Shown piece by piece: positions 8,723 through 17,163 of a stretch of 64,000 nucleotides of DNA (positions are counted from its first letter, which is position 1; every line of letters starts with the position of its first letter). The notes beneath the pieces were generated by a model that was given only the letters and a program-made list of their open reading frames with translations, was not told where the DNA came from and ran no database searches. Source of the DNA: CBDCWO01 sp965223405 (GTDB taxonomy: Bacteria > Bacteroidota > Bacteroidia > Chitinophagales > Saprospiraceae); contig CBDCWO010000006.1 of the NCBI GenBank assembly GCA_965223405.1, positions 5,704,001 to 5,768,000 of the forward strand, read 5' to 3'. The position numbers and the translations under genes are program-made.

Positions 8723-9823
8723 ATGGATATACTAATTCTACGTTTTTCAATTTTGCTTTTGTGCTCTTTGCTCTTTTTTCCTGGACTAGTTGGACAGGAT
8801 AGGGTAGGTATGATTCTGGGATCTGTTTTTGACGATCAGGAGCAACCGCTACCTTACACAAATGTGTATATTGATCAATCGACCTATGGGACAACCAGTG
8901 AAGGGGATGGTAGTTTTATCTTGAGCATACCCAATGGAAAATTCACCTTAGTTGTCTCTTTTGTAGGATATGAAACTTTCAACCAATCTTTTGAAATAAA
9001 TCCGGGGGATACGCTTCGATTCAATGTTAAACTGAAGGAATCGGCAATTAACATAGCTGATATTGAGGTAAAAGCCAAAACGAGTAGGAAGTGGAGGCGA
9101 AATTTGGCAAGGTTCAAAAGGCAATTCCTTGGTATGGATGAATTTTCCAAACATTGCGAAATTGAAAATCCATTCTCTCTTCATTTTACCGATGGGAATC
9201 AATTTCTAGCGACTTCTCGCGAACCTATCATTATTCATAATTATGCTTTGGGTTATACTATTCGATATGATTTGGAAAGATTGGAGTCTCAAGCCGGAAG
9301 AACCCGTTATATTGGAACGAATCACTTTGTAGAAATGAACAGTGAGGATCCTCGCCAGGTAAAAAAATGGAAATCTAACCGATTGGATACCTATCAAAAC
9401 TCAAGGCGTTATTTATTGAAGAGTATTTATCAGGATACATGGAAAGAAAATGGATTTATCATCTTTCAAAAAATTCCGAATGCTCCCGGTCCGGATGTCT
9501 ATGAAAAGTCCGATCTGGTAGATGCCCTGGATAATCGTATCGTTGAAGTCGAAGAAATTCCTTTGCTTGAGTCAGAGGAAATTGGATATAAAGTGATAGT
9601 GCTGGAATCCCCTTTAGAGGTCTTTATCAAAAGGATTCATGATCAGGAAGGATCTCCCTATCGAGAACTTCCATATGCCTTCAGCTTAATGACACCCAAT
9701 CAGCCCGTGATTGAAATTCATGAAAGTGGGGAGTTGAAGAATCCTTTATCAATCACTTGGTTTGGCTACTTTTCTCATGCTAGAATTTCACGCTTACTTC
9801 CAGTAGATTATCCAAAAGAATAG
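8723..9823 (+). CDS. Exported protein with carboxypeptidase-regulatory-like domain
   Basis: A 366-residue protein from the ATG at 8723. A signal peptide of about 24 residues ends near LVGQ. Residues about 30-115 form a CarboxypepD_reg-like beta-sandwich (ILGSVFDDQEQPLPYTNVYI, TSEGDGSFILSIP, VVSFVGYETF). These motifs are shared with the N termini of TonB-dependent receptors, but no barrel follows; the remaining 250 residues are an unrecognised globular region. Such stand-alone proteins are common in Bacteroidota envelopes. Function unknown. Confidence 0.75.
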   Translation: MDILILRFSILLLCSLLFFPGLVGQDRVGMILGSVFDDQEQPLPYTNVYIDQSTYGTTSEGDGSFILSIPNGKFTLVVSFVGYETFNQSFEINPGDTLRFNVKLKESAINIADIEVKAKTSRKWRRNLARFKRQFLGMDEFSKHCEIENPFSLHFTDGNQFLATSREPIIIHNYALGYTIRYDLERLESQAGRTRYIGTNHFVEMNSEDPRQVKKWKSNRLDTYQNSRRYLLKSIYQDTWKENGFIIFQKIPNAPGPDVYEKSDLVDALDNRIVEVEEIPLLESEEIGYKVIVLESPLEVFIKRIHDQEGSPYRELPYAFSLMTPNQPVIEIHESGELKNPLSITWFGYFSHARISRLLPVDYPKE

Positions 9824-9851
9824 GAACCTGAGCCGTGCGTGCTTGCCATAA

Positions 9852-10017
9852 CGATCAAACAATTGATAACTGTGAAAAAAATGTTAAATCCAATCTATAG
9901 GTTTAAAAAATGTTTGCTTTTGACAATCGAATTTGACCAAAATTCGTTAAATTACAGCAGGAAGATTTTTATATTATAATTATTCTATATATCTTTATAA
10001 CGATCAAAAGTTGATCG
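9852..10017. promoter_or_regulatory. Two related ACGATCAAA palindromes upstream of the 75-aa gene
   Basis: At 10001-10017 a perfect inverted repeat CGATCAA-AAG-TTGATCG sits 53 bp before the small gene at 10071. A related half-perfect site ACGATCAAACAATTGAT lies at 9851-9867, about 150 bp away. Repeated palindromes with the same core suggest operator sites for a dimeric regulator, but the regulator is not identified. The rest of the interval 9824-10070 is AT-rich and otherwise featureless. Confidence 0.35.
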
Positions 10018-10070
10018 ATGTACAATTCCACCGTGCGTTTATATTTTGTAATCCTAAAAGCAAATAACAA

Positions 10071-10298
10071 ATGCCTAAGACCAAAAAATTAACTTGGTTT
10101 GAGTACACCAAAATAATATTGAAGAAAGTAAGTTTTGACCCACAAATTTTTCAAAAAGAATTAAGAAAATCCTTAAAGCGTCTTACCATAACAGAAATAA
10201 ATAAACTGGAAGCCTGGTGTATTAATAAATTTCCTCTTGGACTAGCTCTAATTGCGATTCAGGTTATTCAGGAATACTTGGACACCATGCAGCTTTAG
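10071..10298 (+). CDS. Small basic conserved-type hypothetical protein
   Basis: A 75-residue lysine-rich protein, mostly helical, with a pattern (WFEYTKIILKKVSFD, FQKELRKSLKRL, NKLEAW) like small Bacteroidota proteins of unknown function. It has no signal peptide or TM segment. The ATG follows an A-rich stretch (CAAATAACAA), common for Bacteroidota starts, and two palindromic sites lie upstream. Basic character would fit nucleic acid binding, but nothing proves it. Confidence 0.55.
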   Translation: MPKTKKLTWFEYTKIILKKVSFDPQIFQKELRKSLKRLTITEINKLEAWCINKFPLGLALIAIQVIQEYLDTMQL

Positions 10299-10634
10299 TG
10301 TAAGTAACATTTCGTAAAATACTGGAATTTAGTTATTTACAATTTTATTTTAATTTTGATAATCTGTCGATGTAGGACCTTCGTTCCCCATGTTGCATAT
10401 ACCGGATACTGAAAGTCTTATCTATTTAAAGACATTTCCGATTTCATTTCTCCTTATGAAAATGATGCATATCAACAGAATACCTGACTACAGTCAAGGG
10501 TAAATTAAATTTATATGGTTAACTAACATTGCAAAGTGTTTGGCGACAATAAGATACATTAATTATGTTGCTTGTTGAAATGGACTTACACTCTACATAA
10601 AGTTATTTTTACAAATTCAAAAAAACGAGAAACA
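10299..10634. other. Intergenic region before the cytochrome c gene
   Basis: 336 bp without a credible ORF. TAATTTTG at 10351-10358 matches the Bacteroidota -7 consensus TAnnTTTG and has TTTA 19 bp upstream in place of TTTG, so it is a possible promoter giving a long leader of about 270 nt before the cytochrome gene. I see no hairpin-plus-T-tract terminator and no recognisable RNA element. Confidence 0.3.
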
Positions 10635-11063
10635 ATGAAGATTATTCATTTCCAACAATCATTAAACCAGGTTTTTGTCATTTTATGCCTGGTTGGAATA
10701 TTTGCAATGGCCTGTAATTTTGGACCTCCGGAAGATTCAAGAGCAGCTCAAGCCAAAGCAGGTCATGAGTTATTCAAAAAACATTGTGAAAGTTGTCATG
10801 GACCCAATGTAGATCAGGCCAGGTTGGACACATTACAAGCAGAACCCCCAAAAATTAGTCAGATTAAGGCGAGAAGGGGAGCGGTGGATTTTCCAATTCA
10901 GGAAGTTGCAAAAATAATTGATGGGAGGAAACTTACGAGTTCTCATGGCGAGCGCGATATGCCATTTTGGGGCGAGGTATTTGCTTCGGAAGGCAGCGAT
11001 GAAACTGAAATCAAAGGTAAAATGGCCGAGATTATCGCTTATCTGATGAGTGTGCAGGAATGA
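10635..11063 (+). CDS. Monohaem cytochrome c lipoprotein
   Basis: About 142 residues from the ATG at 10635; a longer frame to 10572 adds a non-signal-like extension. A lipoprotein signal ends in AMAC (Cys 27). One haem c site CESCH (CxxCH) follows at about residue 51, and a Met in the late RDMPFWGEVF block is the likely distal ligand. This is the class I cytochrome c layout: a small electron carrier anchored on the outer face of the membrane. It stands alone, with no oxidase or dehydrogenase beside it, so its redox partner cannot be named. Confidence 0.85.
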   Translation: MKIIHFQQSLNQVFVILCLVGIFAMACNFGPPEDSRAAQAKAGHELFKKHCESCHGPNVDQARLDTLQAEPPKISQIKARRGAVDFPIQEVAKIIDGRKLTSSHGERDMPFWGEVFASEGSDETEIKGKMAEIIAYLMSVQE

Positions 11064-11227
11064 TCCGGATGTTGATGATTTTTAGAGGGGATCTCCTGAA
11101 TTGATTTGTGAATGGTTGAGCGCCGGGCCACAAGTGAAATATCATTCGAATTGCAACTGAGTTTTAAATAGGTTACTCGCGCAGTAGTTATTCAATATGA
11201 TATTCGGAGATCAGATTTATAGTGTGC

Positions 11228-12760
11228 TCAATTACCCTTGTAAACTTTAACCTTTCCTTTAAATAATATCGTATCGAGGGAGTACTCTTTTTGTATTAGT
11301 AATCCTTCCACGTAGCTATTCTTGTCATACATCACGACCCATGATGGGTACTGATCTATTATTTTCTTTATCTCTGTATTACCATCAATTCCAAAGGCAT
11401 GGGTGTGACCGGGCTTGGTGAGGAGGGTAGGATGCACATACTTTGAGGGTGAATTTAACTTTAATAAATAATACACAATATGCTTATAATCAGATAGATA
11501 TATTGTATCATTGTGCTTAATATTTCGCTTTAAGTAATCAGCCACTATTTCAGGTCGATCCGTTTTAGACAAATATGAACTAAGACCAAAATACTGCACG
11601 ATTACAAACAGGACAACTATGATGGCCAGAGGGTACTTATAGAACAAGGATCGAACCAATTTATACTGCATAAAATCATTGTGAAAATAGATTCCGGCAA
11701 TCAAACTGATGGGAAGCATAAGTTGGATTGAATAGTGACCGAAATCTTTTCCCGGGATACTCATGGCCAGAAGTACACCGGGTAACCAAGCCAGTAGTAA
11801 ATGATATTTCCAACTTTTGGAAAAAAGGTGTTTTGAGCATACTACGGCGAGAAATAAAAGGGAAATAGGAAGAAAACGAGCAAGAAAATCAATAATAAAT
11901 ACAGCATATTGTAGACTGAAAAGACCGTGGCCCGTATCCATGTACCGGGATGGTAATTCATAGGTAATAAATTTAAAGTCTTCAAAATTACCAATGATAA
12001 TAAAATAGATATGTGTGATTAAAAACGGAACTGTGAAACTTATGCCAGCCAGAATATATTTGACTGGATTGAAATGAATTTCATCCTTTCTGGATAAAAT
12101 GAACTCTCTTAAAAGCAAAAATCCACCTAAGAACATGAAATCAAACAACACTAAATATTTAATCATAAACCCCATTCCAAACAGCAAACCTGCCAGGGCA
12201 TAATCCCTGTTTGTATTCTTGAGTAAGAACCAAAGTCCACAGATCGTGGTTACATTAAAATACAATTCCGTGTTGGGAGAAACTCCAAATTTGGTCCAAA
12301 TTGAGGTGTAAAAAAGGTAGATAACCGCTGAGGCCAGACCCACTTCCTTGGAATTGAATAGTTTTATGGAGCAGAGATAGATCACATAAGCTGTCAGTCC
12401 TACTAAAATTGCAGCGATCAGTCTAGTCATGAAGATGGAATAACCAAATAGCAAATGATAAAGAGCATAAATTAAGAATATTCCAACCGGTTTGGTGTCC
12501 GTTACGTCGGTATACAAGAGGTCTCCCTGGGTTAAACTGGCTCCAATCAACAAATATGTAGACTCGTCATGATCCATCACTGCTGGAAAAAAGGAATGGA
12601 ATCGTAGTGCAATGGAGAATACAATCAGTCCGAGCATTATTTGGTGCTGATTGAATTGTTTTATGGTATTAATCAACGTAATGATGAGCCGGTTGCGCGT
12701 TAAACAATTTGGTTGCCATTTGAAAAGATTGAAGCTATTAAAAAATTCTTTAAATACCAA
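11228..12760 (-). CDS. GT-C (GT39/ArnT-like) membrane glycosyltransferase
   Basis: Up to 510 residues with 9-11 hydrophobic segments. The motif DHDES just after the first TM segment is the acidic catalytic motif of GT-C glycosyltransferases that use polyprenyl-phosphate sugars, and the periplasmic loop with TDTKPVG fits the ArnT/PMT branch. It would transfer a sugar to lipid or protein on the periplasmic side. The start is uncertain: 12760 is TTG, a TTG near 12676 is possible, and the first ATG (12637) would begin right at TM1. It is divergent from the TauE gene. Confidence 0.75.
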   Translation of the reverse strand: MVFKEFFNSFNLFKWQPNCLTRNRLIITLINTIKQFNQHQIMLGLIVFSIALRFHSFFPAVMDHDESTYLLIGASLTQGDLLYTDVTDTKPVGIFLIYALYHLLFGYSIFMTRLIAAILVGLTAYVIYLCSIKLFNSKEVGLASAVIYLFYTSIWTKFGVSPNTELYFNVTTICGLWFLLKNTNRDYALAGLLFGMGFMIKYLVLFDFMFLGGFLLLREFILSRKDEIHFNPVKYILAGISFTVPFLITHIYFIIIGNFEDFKFITYELPSRYMDTGHGLFSLQYAVFIIDFLARFLPISLLFLAVVCSKHLFSKSWKYHLLLAWLPGVLLAMSIPGKDFGHYSIQLMLPISLIAGIYFHNDFMQYKLVRSLFYKYPLAIIVVLFVIVQYFGLSSYLSKTDRPEIVADYLKRNIKHNDTIYLSDYKHIVYYLLKLNSPSKYVHPTLLTKPGHTHAFGIDGNTEIKKIIDQYPSWVVMYDKNSYVEGLLIQKEYSLDTILFKGKVKVYKGN

Positions 12761-12859
12761 TGGAGCTTTTTTATATTGGGATCATTTCATTCTCTTAGGA
12801 TAAAAGAACGGAGTAATTGTCTCCAGGGGAATTGAATGCACACATAAGAATTAAAAATA

Positions 12860-13633
12860 ATGGAGATTGTTGTCATTGGCATTGTCGCGTTACTAGCTTC
12901 TCTTCTTACATTCTTTTCCGGTTTTGGATTAGGTACTATACTGATGCCTGTATTTGCCATATTTTTTCCGGTGGAAGTGGCCATTGCACTCACTGGTGTA
13001 GTCCATTTGTTAAACAATCTTTTCAAAATGCTATTGGTCGGGAAAAATGCAGAATGGAAGGTGGTATTTAAATTTGGTATACCAGCTATCTTAAGTGCTT
13101 TGGTGGGAGCATGGTTGCTGATAAGTATTTCAGGGGCAGAAGAAATGTTATCTTACCGGATCGGCAATAGACTATGTGTGATTACACCTGTAAAACTCAT
13201 AATTGCTTTTTTAATGTTGGGATTTGCGATATTGGAAATGCTCCCATTTTATCGAAAGCTCGAATTTTCAGAAAATAAATTATATCTCGGAGGGGTACTT
13301 AGCGGATTTTTTGGTGGGGTATCCGGACATCAAGGTGCCTTAAGGAGTGCATTTCTGATCAAATGTGGACTTTCCAAAGAAGGCTTTATCGCCACCGGAG
13401 TAATTATAGCTTCTGTGGTCGATATTTCCAGGATTGCAGTTTATTTCACAGGATTTTCGAAAATTGGAATCGAAGAAAATATTTACATTCTGACTATTGC
13501 GGCCGGCTCTGCTTTTATCGGGGCATTCCTGGGCAAACAAATGCTTAAAAAAGTCACCATTGATTTTGTGCATGTAACCGTCTCGGTTATGATCATCGCA
13601 TTGGCTTTGATATTGGGATTGGGAATTATTTAA
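12860..13633 (+). CDS. TauE/SafE-family membrane permease
   Basis: A 257-residue integral membrane protein with about 7-8 TM segments. The repeated glycine-rich motifs (FFSGFGLGTILMP near the N terminus; GGVLSGFFGGVSGHQGALRS in the middle) are the family's two internal-repeat signatures. TauE/SafE proteins export sulfite, sulfoacetate or related organic anions, but most are uncharacterised. It is a single gene, divergent from the glycosyltransferase 99 bp away; no terminator is visible downstream. Confidence 0.85.
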   Translation: MEIVVIGIVALLASLLTFFSGFGLGTILMPVFAIFFPVEVAIALTGVVHLLNNLFKMLLVGKNAEWKVVFKFGIPAILSALVGAWLLISISGAEEMLSYRIGNRLCVITPVKLIIAFLMLGFAILEMLPFYRKLEFSENKLYLGGVLSGFFGGVSGHQGALRSAFLIKCGLSKEGFIATGVIIASVVDISRIAVYFTGFSKIGIEENIYILTIAAGSAFIGAFLGKQMLKKVTIDFVHVTVSVMIIALALILGLGII

Positions 13634-13700
13634 AGGAGCATATGATTAAGTCCTATAATTAATATTATGTTAAATAAGCATTTTGGAAATGTACTCTTAT

Positions 13701-13734
13701 GGTCTCATTTACATAAACAGAGGAAATGTCTCAC
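13701..13734 (+). repeat. 34-bp inverted repeat, left arm
   Basis: Begins GGTCTCATTTACATAAAC and ends GAAATGTCTCAC. The reverse complement of 16735-16768 matches it at 31 of 34 positions. The pair brackets about 3 kb holding the AraC regulator, the DJ-1/TPR protein and two gene remnants. TCTCA occurs twice inside each arm as a direct repeat, as transposase-binding sites often do. Confidence 0.7.
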
Positions 13735-13819
13735 CTGAAGAAGGCCATTCCCCTTTTATAGCCTTTATAATGGAAGACTATGATTTTTCACTACGCTTAA
13801 AAGGTAAGTTTAAAACCAA

Positions 13820-13976
13820 TAAGATTCGTGGTCCACGAATTGTTCTCTCTGCCAGAAGGCATTAAAAAATTGGATTTATCAAAACGCGCTTGCAGTGGAT
13901 TTTCATCCGAAAATTGTATAAATGGGGCGTTTCGCCGGAACTTTATGTTAAGTTTTATAAAGATGTACGATAATTT
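13820..13976 (+). pseudogene. Decayed fragment of an unidentified gene
   Basis: No single frame is open, but protein-like segments run in series in different frames: a piece reading HELFSLPEGIKKLDLSK, one reading NALAVDFHPKI, and a C-terminal piece ending KWGVSPELYVKFYKDVR before TAA at 13974-13976. Two or more frameshifts would join them. I do not recognise the parent family. The fragment lies just inside the left 34-bp repeat. Confidence 0.3.
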
Positions 13977-14158
13977 AACCGGAACTTAATAACTTTGTAA
14001 TTGGCAGCGTCAACTGAATCAATTGACTTTAGATGTAAGATTATTAGACATAAGACTGCTGTAAAGACCTTTTTTGCCTGTTAAAAGCCGATAGGTCTAG
14101 TATCCAAAATTTCATTAGGCGAGGTACCAGATCATTAACCAAATTCCGATTGTAATTC

Positions 14159-15010
14159 ATGAAGGCTGGCCATAACCAAGTTCAATTCGAGGTTTGGAAA
14201 AACCCTGATGTTTCCCATATTACTTTTAGTAGTGGACAGTATACTAATTTCTCCTTTAGCCCACATTTCCACGAACACTATATTATTCAGGTGGTGGATC
14301 AAGGAATGAATGAGGGGTTTTGTCAAGGAGAAAGATTTGAAGCCATTCCTGGAGATGTTCTGCTTATTAATCCTGGAGAAATCCATACTGGCAACTCCTT
14401 TGAAGGAAAACCCTTAAAGTATATGGGAATTTGCCCCGAAATAGATCAGATCCGGAATTGCCTGCGATCTTTGGAAATTTCTGACCAGGCGATTCCTATC
14501 TTCACTACTCTGCAAATAAGGGACAAGCAATTGGCGATGAAGATCAGATCTCTGATAAAAGTCAGCAAAACCTCAACAGATATTTTATTACAGGATATTC
14601 TGAGGGCCGAAGTATTTTGCCAGCTTTTTCGGAAATACTCTATCGTGAATTTGACTGATAATAGCAATCATTTAAAGGATAAGACAAAGGTAAAGCGTGC
14701 CATTAATTATATCCGGGAAAATTTTTCGAAGCAGTTTACCTTAAATGAACTAAGTCGATATTGTACCATTGATCCTTATTACCTCATCAAGATTTTCAAG
14801 AAAAATCTTGGCTTAACGCCTTTTCAATACCTCAGAAATTACCGAATTGAAATAGCTACGAGGAAATTAAGACAAAATATTCCCATCAGTCAGACAGCTT
14901 TAGAGGTTGGTTTTTTTGATCAAAGTCATTTGCACCGCAATTTCAAGCAGGTAACAGGCATGACCCCTTTCCAATACAAAAGACAATTTCATACAAGAAT
15001 GGCGGTTTGA
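14159..15010 (+). CDS. AraC-family transcriptional regulator
   Basis: A 283-residue regulator. The N-terminal cupin (about 20-100) shows FSPHFHEHYIIQVVDQG and GDVLLINPGEIHTG, typical of the ligand-binding arm. The C-terminal 100 residues hold two helix-turn-helices (FTLNELSRYCTIDPYYLIKIFKK; PISQTALEVGFFDQSHLHRNFKQ) and the closing signature GMTPFQYKR. It lies 37 bp upstream of the DJ-1/TPR gene on the same strand and probably controls it. AraC-type binding sites are often direct repeats; CCGGAACTT occurs twice about 170-220 bp upstream. Confidence 0.92.
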   Translation: MKAGHNQVQFEVWKNPDVSHITFSSGQYTNFSFSPHFHEHYIIQVVDQGMNEGFCQGERFEAIPGDVLLINPGEIHTGNSFEGKPLKYMGICPEIDQIRNCLRSLEISDQAIPIFTTLQIRDKQLAMKIRSLIKVSKTSTDILLQDILRAEVFCQLFRKYSIVNLTDNSNHLKDKTKVKRAINYIRENFSKQFTLNELSRYCTIDPYYLIKIFKKNLGLTPFQYLRNYRIEIATRKLRQNIPISQTALEVGFFDQSHLHRNFKQVTGMTPFQYKRQFHTRMAV

Positions 15011-15047
15011 GAAACTCTACTTTTAGCATTTCTCAAAATTGCTAAAT

Positions 15048-16337
15048 ATGAATATAAAAATCACACAATTCACAAGCAAGCTCGGCTTTGTGCTTACTTT
15101 TACATTGCTTATTGCACTTCCTTCTTTTGCTCAATTTAAACCGGAAGTAAAAAACGTAGCCATTTTTGTACATCAGGGTGTGGAACTATTTGATTTTGCT
15201 GGTCCGGGAGAGGTCTTTGTGGCTGCCGGCCGCCAAAGCCCGGTTATTGATTTTAATGTTTATACCGTGGCAGCTACTGAAGATCAGGTTACCAGCCAAA
15301 CCTTCCTAAAGATCATTCCGAATTATAGTATTGATAATTGCCCTCCTCCGGACGTGATTGTTCTGCCGGGTGGTGCTACCGGAATTCCTTTGAAGAATCC
15401 GAAAGTTATCGAGTGGATCAAAAAGGCAAATGAAGGGTCCGAGGTTACCCTCTCGGTTTGTACCGGCGCTTTCCTGCTGGGAAAAGCAGGATTGCTGGAA
15501 GGATTAAAAGCTACCACTCATTGGGGCTCCATAGCGAGTTTACGGAAAAATTATCCAAATACCGAGGTCCTTGAGGAAACCAAATTTGTAGACAATGGCA
15601 AGATCGTAACCTCTGGAGGCGTTTCATCAGGTACAGAAGGTTCTTTACACGTAGTGAGCAGGTTGGCAGGTCAGGTAACAGCTAAAAAAGTGGCTCGCTA
15701 TATGGAGTATAACAGCTGGGATAACCGCCTTGGGCTTATTGATAAGGAAAGTGCATTTATGCAGGCAGTTAAAACGGACGGATTTGAAAAGGCCTTGGCA
15801 GCATTAGGAGAGGTTAATATCTTTTATGGAGAAATGCTTAATCTTGGAATCGAATATTTAGAAAAAGAAGAAGCGAAAAAGGCTCTTCCAATTTTCAAAT
15901 ACCTCACCAAAAAATACCGAGTAACAGAAACCTTCGAATTCCTGGGTAAAGCCTATAAAAAAATGGGTAAGGAAGTGCCTCCGGGAGAAAGGGAATTCAT
16001 AGGCCTTATTAAGGCTGGCGAAATGGATAAGGCAATGGCCTTGTACGAAGATATCCGACAAAAATATCCGGATTGGCTGATCTTTGGAGAGGCTGGCCTG
16101 AATCGATTGGGCTATCAATTAATGAGTCTTGGAAAAATGGAGCTGGCAATGAAGGTATTTACACTAAATGCCGAAGAATTCCCTGATTCCTTTAATGTAT
16201 GGGATAGCCTGGCAGAATGCTATTTGAAATCCGGGGACAAAAAAACGGCTAAAAAATACTATCAAAGATCTCTGGAATTGAATCCGGAAAATACCAATGC
16301 CACCAAAGTCTTGGAATCTATGGATTCGATGAAATAA
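15048..16337 (+). CDS. Exported DJ-1/PfpI-like protein with C-terminal TPRs
   Basis: 429 residues from the ATG at 15048. A signal peptide (about 1-28, LPSFA) exports it, unusual for the DJ-1/PfpI superfamily. The GATase1-like domain spans about 33-220, with the nucleophile elbow SVCTGAFLLGKAG (Cys 138) and a following His (THW, His 158), most like the ligand-sensing half of GlxA-type AraC regulators. Residues about 240-429 form TPR-like helical pairs, the last around YLKSGDKKTAKKYYQRSLELNP. Next to an AraC regulator, it resembles a split GlxA-type arrangement. The chemical role is unknown. Confidence 0.85.
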   Translation: MNIKITQFTSKLGFVLTFTLLIALPSFAQFKPEVKNVAIFVHQGVELFDFAGPGEVFVAAGRQSPVIDFNVYTVAATEDQVTSQTFLKIIPNYSIDNCPPPDVIVLPGGATGIPLKNPKVIEWIKKANEGSEVTLSVCTGAFLLGKAGLLEGLKATTHWGSIASLRKNYPNTEVLEETKFVDNGKIVTSGGVSSGTEGSLHVVSRLAGQVTAKKVARYMEYNSWDNRLGLIDKESAFMQAVKTDGFEKALAALGEVNIFYGEMLNLGIEYLEKEEAKKALPIFKYLTKKYRVTETFEFLGKAYKKMGKEVPPGEREFIGLIKAGEMDKAMALYEDIRQKYPDWLIFGEAGLNRLGYQLMSLGKMELAMKVFTLNAEEFPDSFNVWDSLAECYLKSGDKKTAKKYYQRSLELNPENTNATKVLESMDSMK

Positions 16338-16366
16338 ATCTACAAACACATAAAAACTCAATATTT

Positions 16367-16682
16367 ATGAAAATCTCCGTGACTGGAGTATTTCTATTTC
16401 TACTTTCCCTGGGAGTATATGGCCAGGTATGGTTACCCAACGGTAAAAAAAATGCCTTCTTTTATATCCATGCTCATCCATGCTATTGAAGATCTATCTT
16501 TATTTAGTTAATCCGGATGGCAGTGATTTTAAAGTAATGATGAATATATAGAGTGGTTACCACCAGGCTTTAATCCGGATCATTTTTCTTTGGAAGCTGT
16601 TAACAAGGAATTGAAAAAGTTTGGAGCATGGCATCGTAAGCATCCCAGAATGAAATCTACGCCTTGGCATCAATTGCGTTAA
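16367..16682 (+). pseudogene. Frameshifted pRiA4b ORF-3-like gene remnant
   Basis: An ATG at 16367 opens a signal-peptide-like stretch (MKISVTGVFLFLLSLGVYGQ), then the frame breaks after HAHPCY. Protein-like sequence continues in other frames (YLVNPDGSDFK; then EWLPPGFNPDHFSLEAVNKE and GAWHRKHPRMK) to TAA at 16680-16682. The last part resembles the C terminus of plasmid pRiA4b ORF-3-type proteins, where an EWLPP-like segment is followed by an acidic helix. The signal-like start may belong to a different, truncated gene. Short length and at least two frame changes mark it as decayed. Confidence 0.5.
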
Positions 16683-16734
16683 TTTTCAGGCGATTCTCAG
16701 CTGTGTCTTTATCGAAAACAGCCCACAGCTACGT

Positions 16735-16768
16735 GTGAGACATTTCCCCGGTTTATGTAATTGAGACC
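16735..16768 (-). repeat. 34-bp inverted repeat, right arm
   Basis: Read on the minus strand it begins GGTCTCAATTACATAAACC and ends GAAATGTCTCAC, matching 13701-13734 at 31 of 34 positions in opposite orientation. It lies 12 bp outside the 236-bp IS-like element. Confidence 0.7.
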
Positions 16769-16780
16769 TCTTATCACCCT

Positions 16781-17016
16781 ATAAACCTGAGTTCGACTAA
16801 TGATTTGATCACAGAAGTCATTGAAATAGTGAGATTTAGACAAGAAAAATGCAGTAATAGCAGCGCTATTTGCAAGGCTTTTATTGGCTAAAGATTGCTG
16901 TTTCAATGGCTTTAACCTTAAAAATCAGTTAATAATCAAAAGATCAACTAATTTGAATTTATAAATATATGACTATCAGCTTACTGTGAATAAATGATTG
17001 GTCGAACTCAGGTTAT
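16781..17016. mobile_element. 236-bp element with long inverted termini (IS remnant or MITE)
   Basis: The left end contains AACCTGAGTTCGAC (16784-16797) and the right end its exact reverse complement (17001-17014). Imperfect pairing extends inward to CACAG on each side, about 34-37 bp in total. On the minus strand an open frame starts inside and runs through the left end (residues KQQSLANKSLANSAAITAFF and so on) without a transposase catalytic motif. It is best read as an internally deleted IS or a MITE; the parent family is not recognised. Confidence 0.6.
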
Positions 17017-17163
17017 AAGTGTATTTCAGGACAAACAGCATCAGATCTGCAAGCTACACCCTCCCTCCTCGCTTCCAATATTTTTTTTTCAAGCCGCCAG
17101 AATAATTCAAATTACTTAGGGGTCTAAAACCAAATTATGTATCTTGATTTAAAATTTTAAACC

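Larger units (their letters stand above)
13634..14158. other. Accessory intergenic region with repeat arm and gene remnant
   Basis: 525 bp. It contains one arm of an inverted 34-bp repeat (13701-13734), a likely decayed gene fragment (about 13820-13976) and a direct repeat CCGGAACTT at 13935-13943 and 13979-13987, spaced 44 bp apart. TAACTTTG at 13990-13997 matches the -7 consensus TAnnTTTG, without a convincing -33. The last two items are candidate control elements of the araC-type gene at 14159. Confidence 0.35.
16338..17163. other. Gene-poor accessory region with pseudogene and IS-like ends
   Basis: 826 bp between the DJ-1 gene and the TM2 gene. It holds a frameshifted pRiA4b ORF-3-like remnant (16367-16682), the right arm of the 34-bp inverted repeat (16735-16768) and a 236-bp element with long inverted termini (16781-17016). 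The remaining 17017-17163 is AT-rich with a long T run and no evident promoter match. Confidence 0.5.

Noticed and set aside
13683..13865. 60-codon open frame in the repeat region
   Set aside because: Its N-terminal part is encoded by the 34-bp repeat arm that recurs in opposite orientation at 16735-16768; no family likeness and the frame is short.
16709..16906. 65-codon minus-strand frame
   Set aside because: It runs through the inverted end of the 236-bp element and the 34-bp repeat; treated as element sequence, not a gene.
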